Assembly (NCBI RefSeq): GCF_965363235.1
Contig: NC_134843.1
Coordinates: forward strand, 2,356,001-2,420,000
Length of the DNA: 64,000 nucleotides
DNA from: Mytilus galloprovincialis
Taxonomy: Eukaryota; Mollusca; Bivalvia; Mytilida; Mytilidae
Reading direction: 5' to 3'
Part shown: positions 23,956 to 38,200 of the stretch, piece by piece
Layout: every line of letters starts with the position of its first letter
Numbering within the stretch: the first letter of the stretch is position 1
Translations under genes and position numbers: made by a program
Notes under the pieces: model-generated
Database searches by the model: none
What the model saw: the letters and a program-made list of their open reading frames with translations, nothing else
Told to the model about the DNA's origin: nothing

Positions 23956-25507
23956 TTTCTGAAACAATAGCATAAATCCCACTTTAGCCCAAAATGACAA
24001 AATTGCAATAATAAATGCAGGCAATAATTTTGAATTAACAGTATTGGTACCAAAAGTATCAAGTCTAACCGTTTGTATTTCTACAACTAAAAATATATTT
24101 ATTGAACATATTATAGCAGGAAATCTTTTTAAAATAACTACAAAATTTAAATTGAAATTCACAATAAGTTTCCCTATAAATGAGGAAAAAAATTGTGGAA
24201 ACAGTTTTTCAATATATAAATGAATAAAAGAGACATAATTGAGAAAAATGTAGAAACTAAGTTAAACTATTCAGTTCATTTTTAATAAGGAACAAATCTA
24301 ATCAAAAACACATTGTTGAATTCTCATAACCAACAATACCAATGCTATAAACTTGTAAAGCAATTTAAACTATTCCAACCAAAATTAAAACAAGTACATT
24401 AAATTCAGAATTTATTGCAATGATTTAATTTATGCAAAAAATGCTACAGTATTGGTTTCCCAAAAATAAAAACTGGCATTCATAATTTCAGTAGTGATTT
24501 TTCTTCATAAAATATTGCATTTGCATTAATTAGATCCTACTCTGAATGCATAAATTAATTTCTGAATTTACAGTATTGGAATATCATGAACATGAAACAA
24601 AATAGTAAGAATGTCCTGCAATACTCAATGCAGCATAATATGTTTGTCAAATAAAACACTTAGAAATAAATTAACATAATATCATTTACAGATGTATTTG
24701 TATACCAGTTAAGATGCTAGAAAACAGATGAAGATGGATAGCACTAAAGAATAAGATGCTAAAAATTAAAGTACAAGTACACAAATATAACAAGATGATA
24801 CATCAACATAATATCATTTACAGGACAAGGACGTCTGGTTTATTTTAAGTGTTTGAAGCCCTAAAGCAGATATGTTGGACAAATTCAATCATATACACAC
24901 AAACAGCTGACAGACTAACGTACTGTAAACATTTGAAGAATGTTTATTAATAGTTTTATATCACATCAAAGGGCAATAGATTGACCTTATTAAATCCTTC
25001 CCTTTGTTTTGATCAGAGAGTGTGTCCAGAAATTTATAGACCAAAAAATATCTAAAAATATATTTCATATGCATAAAATCTACAATAAAATTAACTATTA
25101 ATAAGGAAAAATTTCTGTCTCACTTGATTTATAAAGTATTTAAAGATTTTGAAAAAAATTAACAATAAAATTGACTATTATAGGAAAATTTTCTCTCACA
25201 GGATCTATAAACCATTGAAAGATTATGTATAACATGTTGTATGTGTCAATAAAAAGTCATCCCAACAAAACAAAAATCCCAGACTCCTAAAGGTCAGCAT
25301 ATGGTTGTTTTGCATTAAACTAATGGCATAATTAGGGCTTTTATGGACAATCCACTTTGTGGAGAATTGAAAAAAGGACAAAAAATCTGATTTTTACCAG
25401 TTAGAACATGGAACATTGCAGCAATATCACGTAAATATTTAATAAAATAATAACGTCTGCATCTTAAAAAAAAAATCCATATTTTTTTCTCTTTTCTAAA
25501 TTTTGGA
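23956..25507. other. Intergenic, nothing recognised
   Basis: Very AT-rich. Short duplicated phrases such as 'cataatatcatttaca' recur, but no element boundaries or exons can be drawn. Confidence 0.45.
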
Positions 25508-25990
25508 GATATAAATGGTAGATATAAGAAGATGTGGTATGAGGCCAATGGAAAAATTCTACATCTAAGTCACAATTTAATGTTAAAGTTAACCATTATA
25601 GGTCAAAGTATGGTCTTCAACATGGAGCCTTGGCTCACACAAACAGCAAGGTAGTCTTTCTATGTTGTGATGTTACAGTTAGGTTAGGGTAAAGGGTGGC
25701 GGCTATTAAAACATTTAAACAGTCTGCATTTGTTTACACCTGTCCTAAGTCAGGAATCTGTTATTCAGTGGTTGCTGTTTGTTGATTTGGTTCATAAGTG
25801 TTTCTGGTTTCTTGTTTTTTATATAGATAAGACCATTGGTTTTCCTGTTTGAATGGTTTTACACTAGTCATTTTTGGAGCCCTTTATAGCTTGCTGTTAG
25901 GTGTTGAAGGCCGAACTTTGGGATACTTATACAAATTGTAACTTGTATGGAGTGTTGTCTTATTGGCACTAATACCACATATTCTTATAT
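25508..25990. repeat. Dispersed repeat in head-to-head inverted arrangement
   Basis: 25508-25650 is a minus-strand copy ('gatgtggtatgaggccaatg' to 'gccttggctcacac'). 25665-25985 is a plus-strand copy of the same family ending 'ttggcactaataccacata'. Together they could fold back on themselves. Confidence 0.65.
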
Positions 25991-26551
25991 CCATAGAAGA
26001 CATTGCATATGAAGTATTATTTAGGCATAACACCTACGATGTAGGTAATACAGCTGATTTGATGTTACCTGAAATGTTGAAACGAAGCATTGAAAATAAT
26101 TTCAATAAACCTTACCAGTTACTGTACATTAAATACAGACTAACCACTATAAAAGCATGAATAAAATCAACCAAAACATATTAAACCATAATACAACAAA
26201 GTTAATATCTTAACAACTGTTTTAGATAATATATATATTAGATTTTGAAACTTGCCCTCATTCTTTTATTAACAACCATCTATCAAAAAATCTGAATGAG
26301 CCTCTGTCTCAAAGTGATTTAACTAGTTGGTCTATATATATCTATTTGATAATATCAACTTTTCAATTCTTTCTTTTTTGGAAACTTGCCAAACTTATTT
26401 ATAAATAAGGCAATCCATGTGTAATGAGGCAGGCCAATTACTTCCTGTAAGACCTATGGTGCTCAATGTTTGTGGAAAACCCTCTCATTAAATATTAAAA
26501 CTCCTTTGTCATAAAATTGTATAAATCTGTAAAAAAGTGACATTAAATCTT
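25991..26551. other. Intergenic, nothing recognised
   Basis: No gene or repeat recognised. Confidence 0.45.
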
Positions 26552-28824
26552 AACCAGGTGCTCCACAGGGCGCAGCTTTATACGACCGCAGAGGTCGAAC
26601 CCTGAACAGTTGGGGCAAGTATGGACAAAACATTCAAGCGTGATACAGCTCTGAATTTGGATTGTGATCAAATTTTTGACATTACATGGTTTTTTTTTAC
26701 ACAAAACAAATGTCAAGATTTTACAAATCAATTAAAGATTTCTTCTTCAAACTTTTTAAATCTAAAATTAAATAGTTGACACAGCATAGGTTTCTGACAC
26801 AGAATGAATGTGGTCTAATGAACTTAAAAGTTTTTTTTTGCCTTTGAGCAATTCACTATGCTGTTGAATATTAATCCTCTCAAAAAAATGTTTGAAGAAA
26901 TTTTCTTTTTATTTATGAAATCTGAAATGAGAAAAATTTAACCCCCCCTTTTTTTTCACATCCCCGTTTCCCTTTTTCCAAAACTGATATCAATTCAAAT
27001 TTCTAATGGAGTTTGCAACAATAACTACTCTTTTAAATACATCATAAAATATTAAAATGTAAAATAAAGTGCTTGTTATCACTGAATGGTAAAGATTGGT
27101 TGGTAGTAAAAGTGAATATACATTGTTTATTGTATAAAACAATAAAAAAAACTTCATCAGCAACATTTTATATTGGCAAATTTCCAATGAAGTTATTTAC
27201 ATAAAGTAATTGGCAAATAAAAATAGAAAATGACATCATAGTCATGTCTGGCAAATGTCCAACATACATTATCTAAAAACATTTTAGATAAGATAAGGAA
27301 AAAAAGCTTCATCAGCAACATTTTATATTGGCAAATTTCCAATGAAGTTATTTACATAAAGTTATTGGCAAATAAAAATAGAAAATGACATCATAGTCAT
27401 GTCTGGCAAATTTCCAACATATAAAAAAATATCAACTACTATTCTATACAAAGAAAGATAACTCCAATTGAAAATTAATTGCTATTGCACAATATTGTGC
27501 AATTAGATATTTCTTGCTATTGTGCAATACTGTGCAATTGAAAATTTCTTGCTATTGCACAATACTTGATATGGAATCCTGATTTGGACCAACTTGAAAA
27601 CTGGGCCCATAATCAAAAATCAAAGTACATATTTAGATAAAGCATATCAAATAAGCCCAAGAATTTAATTTTTGTTAAAATCAAACTTAGTTTAATTTTG
27701 GACCCTTTCGACCTTAATGTAGACCAATTTGAAAACTGGACCAAAAATTAAGAATCTACATACACAGTTAGATTTGGTATATCAAAGAACCCATTTATTC
27801 AATTTTTGATGAAATCAAACAAAGTTTAATTTTGGACCCCCATTTGGACCAACTTGAAAACTAGGCCAATAATTAAAAATCTAAGTACATTTTTAAATTC
27901 AGCATATCAAAGAACCCCAAGGATTCAATTTTTGTTAAAATCAAACTAAGTTTAATTTTGGACCCTTTGGACCTTAATGTAGACCAATTTGAAAACGGGA
28001 CCAAAAATTAAGAATCTACATACATAGTTAGATTCGGCATATCAAAGAACCCCAATTATTCAATTTTTGATGAAATCACACAAAGTTCAATTTTGGACCC
28101 TTTGGGCCCCTTATTCCTAAACTGTTAGGAACAAAACTCCCAAAATCAAACCCAACCTTCCTTTTATGGTCATAAACCTTGTGTTTAAATTTCATAGATT
28201 TCTATTTACTTATACTAAAGTTATGGTGAAAAAACCAAAAATAATGCTTATTTGGGACCCTTTTTGGCCCCTAATTCATAAACTGTTGTGACCTCAACTC
28301 CAAAAATCAATCCCAACCTTCCTTTTGTGGTCATAAACCTTGTGTTAAAATTTCATTGATTTCTATTTACTTATACTAAAGTCATTGTGCGAAAACCAAG
28401 AATAATGCTTATTTGGGCCCTTTTTTGGCCCTTAATTCCTAAACTGTTATAACCAAAACTCCCAAAATCAATCCCAACCTTCCTTTTGTGGTCATAAACC
28501 TTGTGTCAAAATTTCATAGATTTCTATTCACTTAAACTAAAGTTATAGTGCGAAAACCAAGAAAATGCTTATTTGGGCCCTTTTTGGCCCCTAATTCCTA
28601 AAATGTTGGGACCAAAACTCCCAAAATCAATCCCAACCTTCCTGTTGTGGTCATAAACCTTGTGTTAAAATTTCATTGATTTCTATTCACTTTTACTAAA
28701 GTTAGAGTGCGAAAACTAAAAGTATTCGGACGACGACGACGACGACGACGACGACGCAGACGACGACGCCAACGTGATAGCAATATACGACCAAAAAATT
28801 AAAATTTTTGCGGTCGTATAAAAA
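26552..28824 (+). mobile_element. Large dispersed repeat with inverted ends and internal tandem blocks (2.3 kb)
   Basis: The 5' portion contains 'tttatacgaccgc' (26577-26589) and the 3' end carries its inverse 'gcggtcgtataaa' (28810-28822). Internal tandem blocks: a unit of about 170 bp twice (about 27125-27420), 'tattgcacaatattgtgcaa' inverted motifs near 27483-27560, a unit of about 240 bp twice ('gaccaacttgaaaactgg', about 27590-28110), and a unit of about 145 bp four times ('cccaaccttccttttgtggt', about 28110-28710). A (GAC)n run closes the array. No coding. I recognise the ends as a common mussel family; its class is uncertain. Confidence 0.7.
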
Positions 28825-29129
28825 CACCAAATCAATACAACAATATTTTCAAATAAATACTTTCATTTTATCTATTGTTGTGCCTAAATATCATTCAAAA
28901 TTTCTTTTATTTTTTACTGTAACCTTTTTCCCAAATCCACATAATGTCTGCCAATGCACAATACTTTCTAGCAGAAATGATTATAATCATTCTCTGAAAC
29001 ATTCGCTAAATTATGGCCATCATATTTTTTCCTTTACAGAAATAATGTATTTCCATTGTCAGGTTTTTTTACAATTTAAAAAAACTAAGATCATTAGTTT
29101 AACTAATTGTTAAGTCTTTGGTTTAAGAA
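28825..29129 (-). other. Downstream region and likely 3' UTR of CLPTM1L
   Basis: This follows the CLPTM1L stop codon on the minus strand. The clearest AATAAA on that strand is at 28911-28906, about 220 nt past the stop. The transcript end cannot be fixed from sequence alone. Confidence 0.35.
28906..28911 (-). terminator. Candidate polyadenylation signal of CLPTM1L
   Basis: AATAAA on the minus strand, about 220 nt after the stop codon. Chosen by position; chance matches are common in this DNA. Confidence 0.3.
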
Positions 29130-29214
29130 TTATTTTGTCTTTTTGGTTTCTCCGTCTTCATCATCATAAGACACACCAAATTCATTGACTCTCTTCATAT
29201 CAACAGGGTATAAC
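29130..29214 (-). CDS. CLPTM1L: CLPTM1L exon 17 (terminal coding)
   Basis: Completes W498 and encodes [20 protein letters not shown] and a short basic tail, stop TAA at 29132-29130. Acceptor ctttttcag. The acidic-then-basic C-terminal tail is cytosolic by family topology. Confidence 0.95.
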
Positions 29215-32200
29215 CTGAAAAAGAATATTGTAAATGTTAGGTAAAGTATAAATGTTGACTATTGATTATTTTGCAATTATAAAATTGAGAATGGAAATGG
29301 GGAATGTGTCAAAGAGACAACAACCAGACATAGAAACAGACAACAGCAGAAGGTCACCAACAGGTCTTCAATGCAGCGAGAAATTCCTGCACCCAGAGGC
29401 GTCCTTCAGCTGGCCCCTTAACAAATATATATACTAGTTCAGTGATAATGAACCTCATACTAAACTCAGAATTGTACACAAGAAACTAAAATTAAAATAA
29501 TACAAGGTTTTTAATAGATGTTTTCAAAAATGTATGCTTCTTTCGATGGCAAATTGTGAGCGTAAATGAACGGTGACCCCTTTTTTTTATTTCATTTTTA
29601 GCTCACCTGGCCCAAAGGGCTCAGTGAACTTTTCTCATCACTTGGCGTCCGTCGTCCGTTGTCATCCGTTGTCGTCCGTCATCGTCCGTCGTCGTCATTG
29701 TTAACTTTTTACATTTTGAACTTCTTCTAGAGAACCATTGAATGGAATGAAACCAAACATAACATGAATGTTCCTTATGAGGTGCTGACCAAGTGTTGTT
29801 ACTTTGTAGCCTATCCATCATCCAAGATGGCCGCCAGCGGGGGACTTAGTTTAACATAGGACCCTATGGGAAATGCATACAAATGACTTCTTTTAGAGAA
29901 CCACCTAATGGAATGAAACCAAACATGGCATGAATGTTCCTTATGAGGTGCTGACCAAGTATTGTTACTTTGTGGCCGATCCATCATCCAAGATGGCCGC
30001 CAGCAGGGGACTTAGTTTAACATAGGACCCTATGAGAAATGCATACAAATGACTTCTTTTAGAGAACCACTGAATGGAATGAAACCAAACATGGCATGAA
30101 TGTTCCTTATGAGGTGCTGACCAAGTGTTGTTACTTTGTAGCCGATCCATCATCCAAGATGGCCGCCAGCGGGGGACTTATTTTAACATAGGACCCTATG
30201 GGAAATATATACAAATGTCTTCTTTTAGAGAACCACTGAATGGAATGAAACCAAACATGGCATGAATGTTCCTTATAAAGTGTTGACCAAGTGTTGTTAC
30301 TTTGTAGCCGATCCATCATCCAAGATGGCTGCCAGCGGGGGACTTAGTTTAACATAGGACCCTATGGGAAAGATATCCAAATGTCTTCTTTTAGAGAACC
30401 ACTGAATGGAATGAAACCAAACATGGCATGAATGTTCCTTATGAGGTGCTGACCAAGTGTTGTTACTTTGTAGCCGATCCATCATCCAAGATGGCCGCCA
30501 GAGGGGGACTTAGTTTAACATAGGACCCTATGGGAAATATATACAAATGCCTTCTTTTAGAGAACCACTGAATGGAATGAAACCAAACATGGTATGAATG
30601 TTCCTTATGAGGTGCTTACCAAGAGTTGTTACTTTGTAGCCGATCCAACATCCAAGATGGCCGCCAGCATGGGGACTTAGTTTAACATAGGACCCTATGG
30701 GAAATGCATACAAATGACTTCTTTTAGAGAACCACTGAATGGAATGAAACCAAACATGGCATGAATATTCTTTATGAGGTGCTGACCAAGTGTTGTTACT
30801 TTGTAGCCGATCCATTATCCAAGATGGCTACCAGCGGGGGACTTAGTTTAACATAGGACCCTACGGGAATTACAAACAAATGTCTTCTTTTAGTTAAACA
30901 CTAAATGGAATGAAACCAAACATAGCACGAATGTTCTTAATGAGATACTGACCAAGTGTTGTTACTTTGTCGCCATTGCAACATCCAAGATGGCCGCCAG
31001 TGGGGGGACTTAGTTTAACATAGGACCCTATGGGAAATGCATACAAAAGTCTTCTTCTAAAGAACCACTGAATTGAATGAAATCAAGCATAGTATGAATG
31101 TTCCTTTCCTTATGAGGTGCTGGCCAAGTGTTGTTACTTTTAGCCAAATTTTATATTTTTTTATATGATTTCAAAAACCCAAGTAGAATCAGGTGAGCGA
31201 TACAGGTTCTTGAGAGCCTCTAGTTTTATTAAGTATAAGATAAAATTTATTTATAGAAAAATAAAGCGAAATCCTATATTAAATTAAAAAGGATTTAGAC
31301 CCCCTTAAATGTATGAATCTTGCTGATTTAACTTACCATCTTTGGTATAAATAAACAACAAAAACAAGATCATCTCTAAAACAGGCAAGTCTATGAGCTG
31401 TTGGCATGGTGATTATAAATGCAAATATGTCATCTATAAATGTGTTGAAAGCCTGAAATATTAAGTAGGTCAAGTTTCTTCCAAGATCTCATTTTCAAAG
31501 TTTTTTTCAGGAGACAAAGATATAATTAAATTCTTTCTGATAAAATATTTATAACTTCTGATTTTTTTTTCTCTCACTCAGACAAAATGTTGACTTTTAC
31601 TTTGTAACTTATATTGTAAAAAAAAATTAACATTGAAAACAAGCAACTGAAATTTTTCCCAAATAAAAAATATATTTTAAGAATGCATTATGCAATTTTC
31701 AAAATTTTCAACGATTACACAATTTATAATAAGGCACCTTATCAAAGACAAACAATGTGGTGATATCATGTAAAATATCAAAGAATATCTGATTAACTAA
31801 TTTACCTTATACATGAAGGCTCTCCATGGTAGATGTGCTACTGACTTCAACTGAAATGGAAAAGGTACTTCAAAAAAGTAATAATAAAATATAAATAGTG
31901 AAAAACTGTTCACCTATCGATACATTTGTAAAATAAATATTACTACTTAGCATTAAAAATTTGGGGCACATAAATGTTAAAAATATGCTGCATTGTCCTA
32001 CGTTTTGACCTTAGAATAGTAGCAATATCAACTTTTCATTCTAGGATATATATTTTTTTTACAAAACTTCATAGTAAAATTGACAGTTTTACCCCTAAAG
32101 GGACTTCCTATAGGAATTACCATTGTCTATATTTACAGAAGTGCAAACTAAAACCTATTTTATACCTTGTTTGTTTGTATCAATGTAATGCCAAAAGTTA

Positions 32201-35200
32201 TATACACTTTAATATAGGGTATTGTAGTTTGTTCCAAAAGTAAAGGAATTTATATTACTGGGTTATATGATATACATATACATATACTTACTTTATAATT
32301 AACAAACAATTGTGGTAACATAAATAAAAATCCAAAGGCATATACACCTAAAAAAACAACAGTACCGTTATTATATATGTCACTAAATAAAGGTAAATAG
32401 CTATAGTGCTGTATCAACCAGCTGTGATGATATCGATATCAGTCAAGTTAACAAAGGCTTTACCATACCCCTAATCTGTATGACGTCACATCACTGATAA
32501 AAGTCACAGTTAATTTTAACTATTTATTCATTTAGATGAAAGGATTGTCAACAGCCAGAGTCTATGTGTGGATCTCCTCTCCTCAATGTCTCCTCTAAGT
32601 CATGGTTGCAAGGCTAATTCAACACCCTAATCTGTTTAATATTTTACAATGTACAAAATATCAATATTTGTACTTGATGAATTAATTAAGTGCATATGAT
32701 ATGGCTTTTCAATATCCCTCACCGTACTAACCCTTAACATATATAATCCAAAGAGACCTGCAAGAAGGGTTTTATTGGTTAAAGGGTTTATACAGATATG
32801 ATATTGAAAAACCAATATGATATTGTCTATTTATTCTATATATTACTTTATTTTAACAGATATTATTTAACATAAACCATAATATCTTCCAGGAATATAA
32901 AAGTACAATCATTGGTTTTAAAAAATTCTAGTCAAGTATTAAGGCAGTCATAAAATTCATTCATACATTTAAATATTTACAAACTTTGTCAAAATGAAAT
33001 TATCCCTGATTGATTGTTGATTTCTTAAAGTACAGTGACAATTAAATGTTATTTTGTTATGCTATTAAAAAAAACATAATTAAGAGATATATCAGCGTCT
33101 TTGTCAGATTATAGTTAATATGATTGATTAACTGTTTCTAGCTTAACGCCCAATGGCAATATAAGTACACGTAAATATGTTATGCGTTTTAAAAATTTTT
33201 ATTAGAATATATGTCTTTAAAACTACAGAAAATCCCCATACTGTGAATTCATTTTTCTTCCTGGAATACCAAATTTTGGTGATTTCTATGGTACAAGCTT
33301 AATGAACCATGAAATTTGTATGTTCAATGAAGTATCAATTTGCTCTTGTATGTAAAGTAACCATGAAATCATATATCCATGAAAGATTTCCTCAATCAAC
33401 AAAAAATGGTACCCATGAAAATGAATTAATACTGTACATTATTCTGTTAGGAATGCATATTGAAAAACACAATCATGAAAAAAAAATTCACAAGAAAACT
33501 AAAAAGAAAGAGCATTTTTTAAAAAAAAAAGTATGAAAAGATAGTTGATATTTAATGTTTTCAACTAAACAAAAAATTGAAGTCTTCAATTATCTTTTCT
33601 TGCAAATCTTCTTCAATTAAAAGGTAAATGTTTCTGATTATATAATGTTTTATTCAGTCTCCTTTGGAATCCCTTATGACTACATGTATATCAGATTTCA
33701 GGATGTCCTTAGGTGAGGTTTTGGAAATTGTGTTAGATTTTCGAACTCCATAGTTTTTACAGGGTTAAATTATGCCCCATAACACCCATTTATCTTTTCA
33801 TAGAAGACTTCAATAGATGATAAAGGTCATTTACTAAAATTTAAGCAGATTCTAGATTTTTTTGTCATTTGATTCAAGACACAAATAATACCAATGCAAA
33901 TATAAGGAAAAAGTAAGAGTCAGCCTTTTCTCGCTTTTTTTAAAACTCAAATATCTCAGAAAGGACCTCTATAACCTATCAATATTTTTGGCTTATTTTG
34001 TTTCTTAACTAATGCTCTTTCCACTTATAGCATCAATTTCAAAATCTTGATTTATTCATTTTTACATATAAAGTACATCCTTGAAATACCAATATATATT
34101 TTCTGCTCTTTGGTTGGGTTGTTGTCTATGACATATTCCCCATTTCTATTTACAAGATATTCACAGTTGACAATACCACTATAGAGGGGGTAAAGGACCA
34201 TTGGATGTTGGATGTGTACGGATTGATAGTTTAATCTTAGATGCATGATTTTTTATTATTTGTTAGTGGCTTTGAACTAGCTGTCAGATAACTACAAGTA
34301 CTCTCAGATCTGTTCATTGTGTCTTTTTGTGTCGGGATGTATAAGTACCCGGCCACTTCCACTTGTATTTTTGTCCATCTGATGAGTTAAGCCTTTTTCA
34401 ACTGATTTTTATCATTCGTTCTTATGTTGTACTGTTCTACCACTGTTAGGTTAGGGGGAGGGTTGGGATCCTGCTATCATGTTTAACAATGCCACATTAT
34501 TTATGTATGTGCCTGTTCCAAGTCAGGAGCCTGTAATTCAGTGGTTGTAGTTTGTTTATGTGTTACATATTTGTTTTTCGTTCATTTTTTTACATAAATA
34601 AGGCCTTTAGTTTTCTCGTTTGAATTGTTTTACATTGTCTTATCGGGGCCTTTTATAGCTGACTATGCGGTATGGGCTTTGCTCATTGTTGAAGGCCGTA
34701 CGGTGACCTATAGTTGTTAATGTCTGTTTCATTTTGGTCTGTTGTGGATAGTTGTCTCATTGGCAATCATACCACATCTTCTTTTTTATATTTATCAAGA
34801 CTTCAGGATCTGTTTTTTTTTAGCCCGGGATTTCAGGATCAGGACTACTCCTACCCCCTTCACTATATACTTACCGTTAACCAGACTTTGTATACACCAG
34901 GAATACCAACTGAAAAACATATCAAAACCAATTAAAATCCAATCATAATTAAAAATTTATCTAATCTTACATTTTCTTACTAGTGAACTAGTGATAAAAT
35001 GAAATGCATAAGTACAGTCAAAATAAAATCTCCTTTACAAAAGTAATATATACATGTATATCTTTTCAGTAAAGCTTTCATTCAAATGTTTAGTATTATT
35101 TTATTGGTATTTAGCAAAGAAAGATAACTTCATTTTTTCTCACGTTTTATTTTATACTACAGTTAGTGCGCTTGATTTAACAACCCAACTTTCCATTGGA

Positions 35201-38200
35201 GTTGAATGAAAAAAATATTGTTTTCACAAACGCTGAACTGGAAAACATTGTGAATGTAAAAAATAAAAATATTACATTTTTTAGGACATCAAACTATGAA
35301 AGTAGAAGGATGTTATGTTTACTGGAAGCTGTGTGACATTATGAAGACAGAAAATAAAAAGTATATAAAAATGTTATTTCGACTTAAAACTTTCATTCCT
35401 TTTTTTTCATTCCTCTTTGTGGCTTGTGTCACTTTTTAAACTTCAAACTTAAAATATCACTTAACTGCATGGTGTGCACATGAATTTTTTTCAATGATGC
35501 ATTTTATTGTTTCGGGTGTTGCTTGTTTTTCGTTGCATATAAATTAGACCATTGGCTTTACATTAGTCATTTTTGGGGCCCTTTATAGCTTGCTGTTTGG
35601 TGTGAGCCAATGCTCTGTGTTGAAAACCTTATTTTGACCTAGAAATGTTTACTTTTTACATATTGTGACTAGGATGGAGTGTTGTCTAATTGGCACTCAA
35701 ACCACATCTTCATATATCTATGAAGATTATCTCCCTTTGAAGGTTTCTATGATAGAATTCAATGTCAAGAGAAGCTACTATTGTTTAACTGAGTAGTTAT
35801 TATTTACCTTTTATGTGGAACATAAAATAAAGAGTAGATCGCACCACCTATCACTAATGGCAACAATACAAAGGATAAATACTTCATTGCCTGTAAAACA
35901 ATATAAAGAAGATATAATGTTTTCTTGTACATATTTCAAAGATGCTAAAAATGTCAATTTGATAAACATGCAACACCAAAATTAATAAATACAAAAACGT
36001 TATTTTGCATCACATATTTGTTTCAAGGCAAACTCAAGAATCAGAGTTTGTAACCATCTCCCTAGAAGAATAGCTCCATTAATAATAAATAGGGAGTGTG
36101 TCTATTGGACACAGATGATGCTCCCACTTGTCTATCATATAAATTTAAACTTGAGGCTCTTTAGAGCCTGTGTCGCTCACCTTGGTCTATGTGCATATTA
36201 AACAATGGACACAGATGGATTCATGTTTTGGTGATGGTGATGTCTTTGTAGATCTTACTTTACTAAACATTCTTGCTGCTTACAATTATCTCTATCTATA
36301 ATGAATTTGGCTCAATAGTTTTAGTGGAAAATGTTAGTGAAAATTTACAAATTTTATGAAAATTGATAAAAATTGACTATAAAAGGCAATAACTCCTTAG
36401 GGGGTCAATTGATCATTTTGGTAATGTTGACTTTTTTTGGGGGTCTTACTTTGCTGTACATTATTGCTGTTTACAGTTTATCTCTAACTATAATAATATT
36501 CAAAATAATAACAAAACTAGAGGCTCTAAAGAGCCTGTGTCGCTCACCTTGGTCTATGTGCATATTAAACAAAGGACACAAATGGATTCATGACAAAATT
36601 GTATTTTGGTGATGGTGATGTGTTTGAAGTTCTTACTTTACTGAACGATTTTGCTTCTTAAAATTATATCTATAATGAACTTTGCCCATTAGTAACAGAG
36701 AACTATATTTGGTAAAAATTTACATATATTTACCAAATTAATGAAAATTGTTAAAAATTGACTATAAAGGGCAATAACTCCTTAAGGGGTCAATTGACCA
36801 TTTAGGTCATGTTGACTTATTTGTAGATCTTACTTTGCTGAACATTATTGCTGTTTACAGTTTATCGCTATCTATAATAGTATTCAAGATAACCAAAAAC
36901 GGCAAAATTTCTTTAAAAATTACCAATTGGAGGGCAGCAACCCAACAACCAGTTGTCCAATTCATCTGAAAAATTCAGGGCAGATAGATATTGACTTGAT
37001 TAACAATTTAACTTCTTGTCAGATTTGCTCTAGATGCTTTGAATTCATAGTTATAAGCCAAAAACTGCATTTTACCCCTATGTTCTATTTTTAGCCGTGG
37101 CGGCCATCTTGGTTGAATGGCCAGGTCATCGGACACATTTTTCAAACTAGATACCCCAAAAATGATTGTGGCCTAGTAGTTTCAGTGGAGATTTTGTAAA
37201 AGATTACTTAGATTTATGAAAAATGGTTAAAGATTGACTATAAAGGGCAATAACTCCTAAAGGGGTCAACTGACCATTTTGGTCATGTTGACTTATTTGT
37301 AGATCTTACTTTGCTGAACATTATTGCTGTTTACAATTTATCTCTATCTATAATAATATTCAAGATAATAACCAAAAACAGCAAAATTTCCTCAAAATTA
37401 CCAATTCAGGGGCAGCAACCCAACAACCGATTGACCGATTCATCTGAAAATTTCAGGGCAGATAGATCTTGACCTGATAAACATTTTTATCCCATGTCAG
37501 ATTTCCTCAAAATGCTTTGGTTTTTGAGTTATAAGCCAAAAACTGCATTTTACCCCTATGTTCTATTTTTAGCGGTGGCGGCCATCTTGGTTGGTTGACC
37601 AGGTCACGCCACACATTTTTTAAACTAGATACCCCAAAGATGATTGTGGCCAAGTTTGGATTATTTTGGCCCAGTAGTTTCAGAGGAGAAGATTTTTGTA
37701 AAAGATTAATTTAATTTATGAAAAATGGTTAAAATTGACTATAAAGGGCAATAACTCCTAAACGGGTCAACTGACCATTTTGGTCATGTTTACTTATTTG
37801 TAGATCTTACTTTGCTGAACATTATTGCTGTTTACAGTTTATCTCTATCTATAATAATATTCAAGATAATAACCAAAAACAGCAAAATTTCCTCAAAATT
37901 ACCAATTCAGGGGCAGCAACCCAACAACCGATTGACCGATTCATCTGAAAATTTCAGGGCAGATAGATCTTGACCTGATAAACATTTTTATACCGTCAGA
38001 TTTCCCCAAAAGATTTGGTTTTTGAGTTATAAGCCAAAAACTGCATTTTACCCCTTTGTTCTATTTTTAGCCGTGGCGGCCATCTTGGTTGGTTGACCAG
38101 GTCACGCCACACATTTTTTAAACTAGATACCCCAAAGATGATTGTGGCCAAGTTTGGATTAATTTGGCCCAGTAGTTTCAGAGGAGAAGATTTTTGTAAA

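Noticed and set aside
29621..30815. Repeating 62-95 residue minus-strand frames
   Set aside because: Translations of the 166-bp tandem unit; no conserved coding signal and no splice structure.
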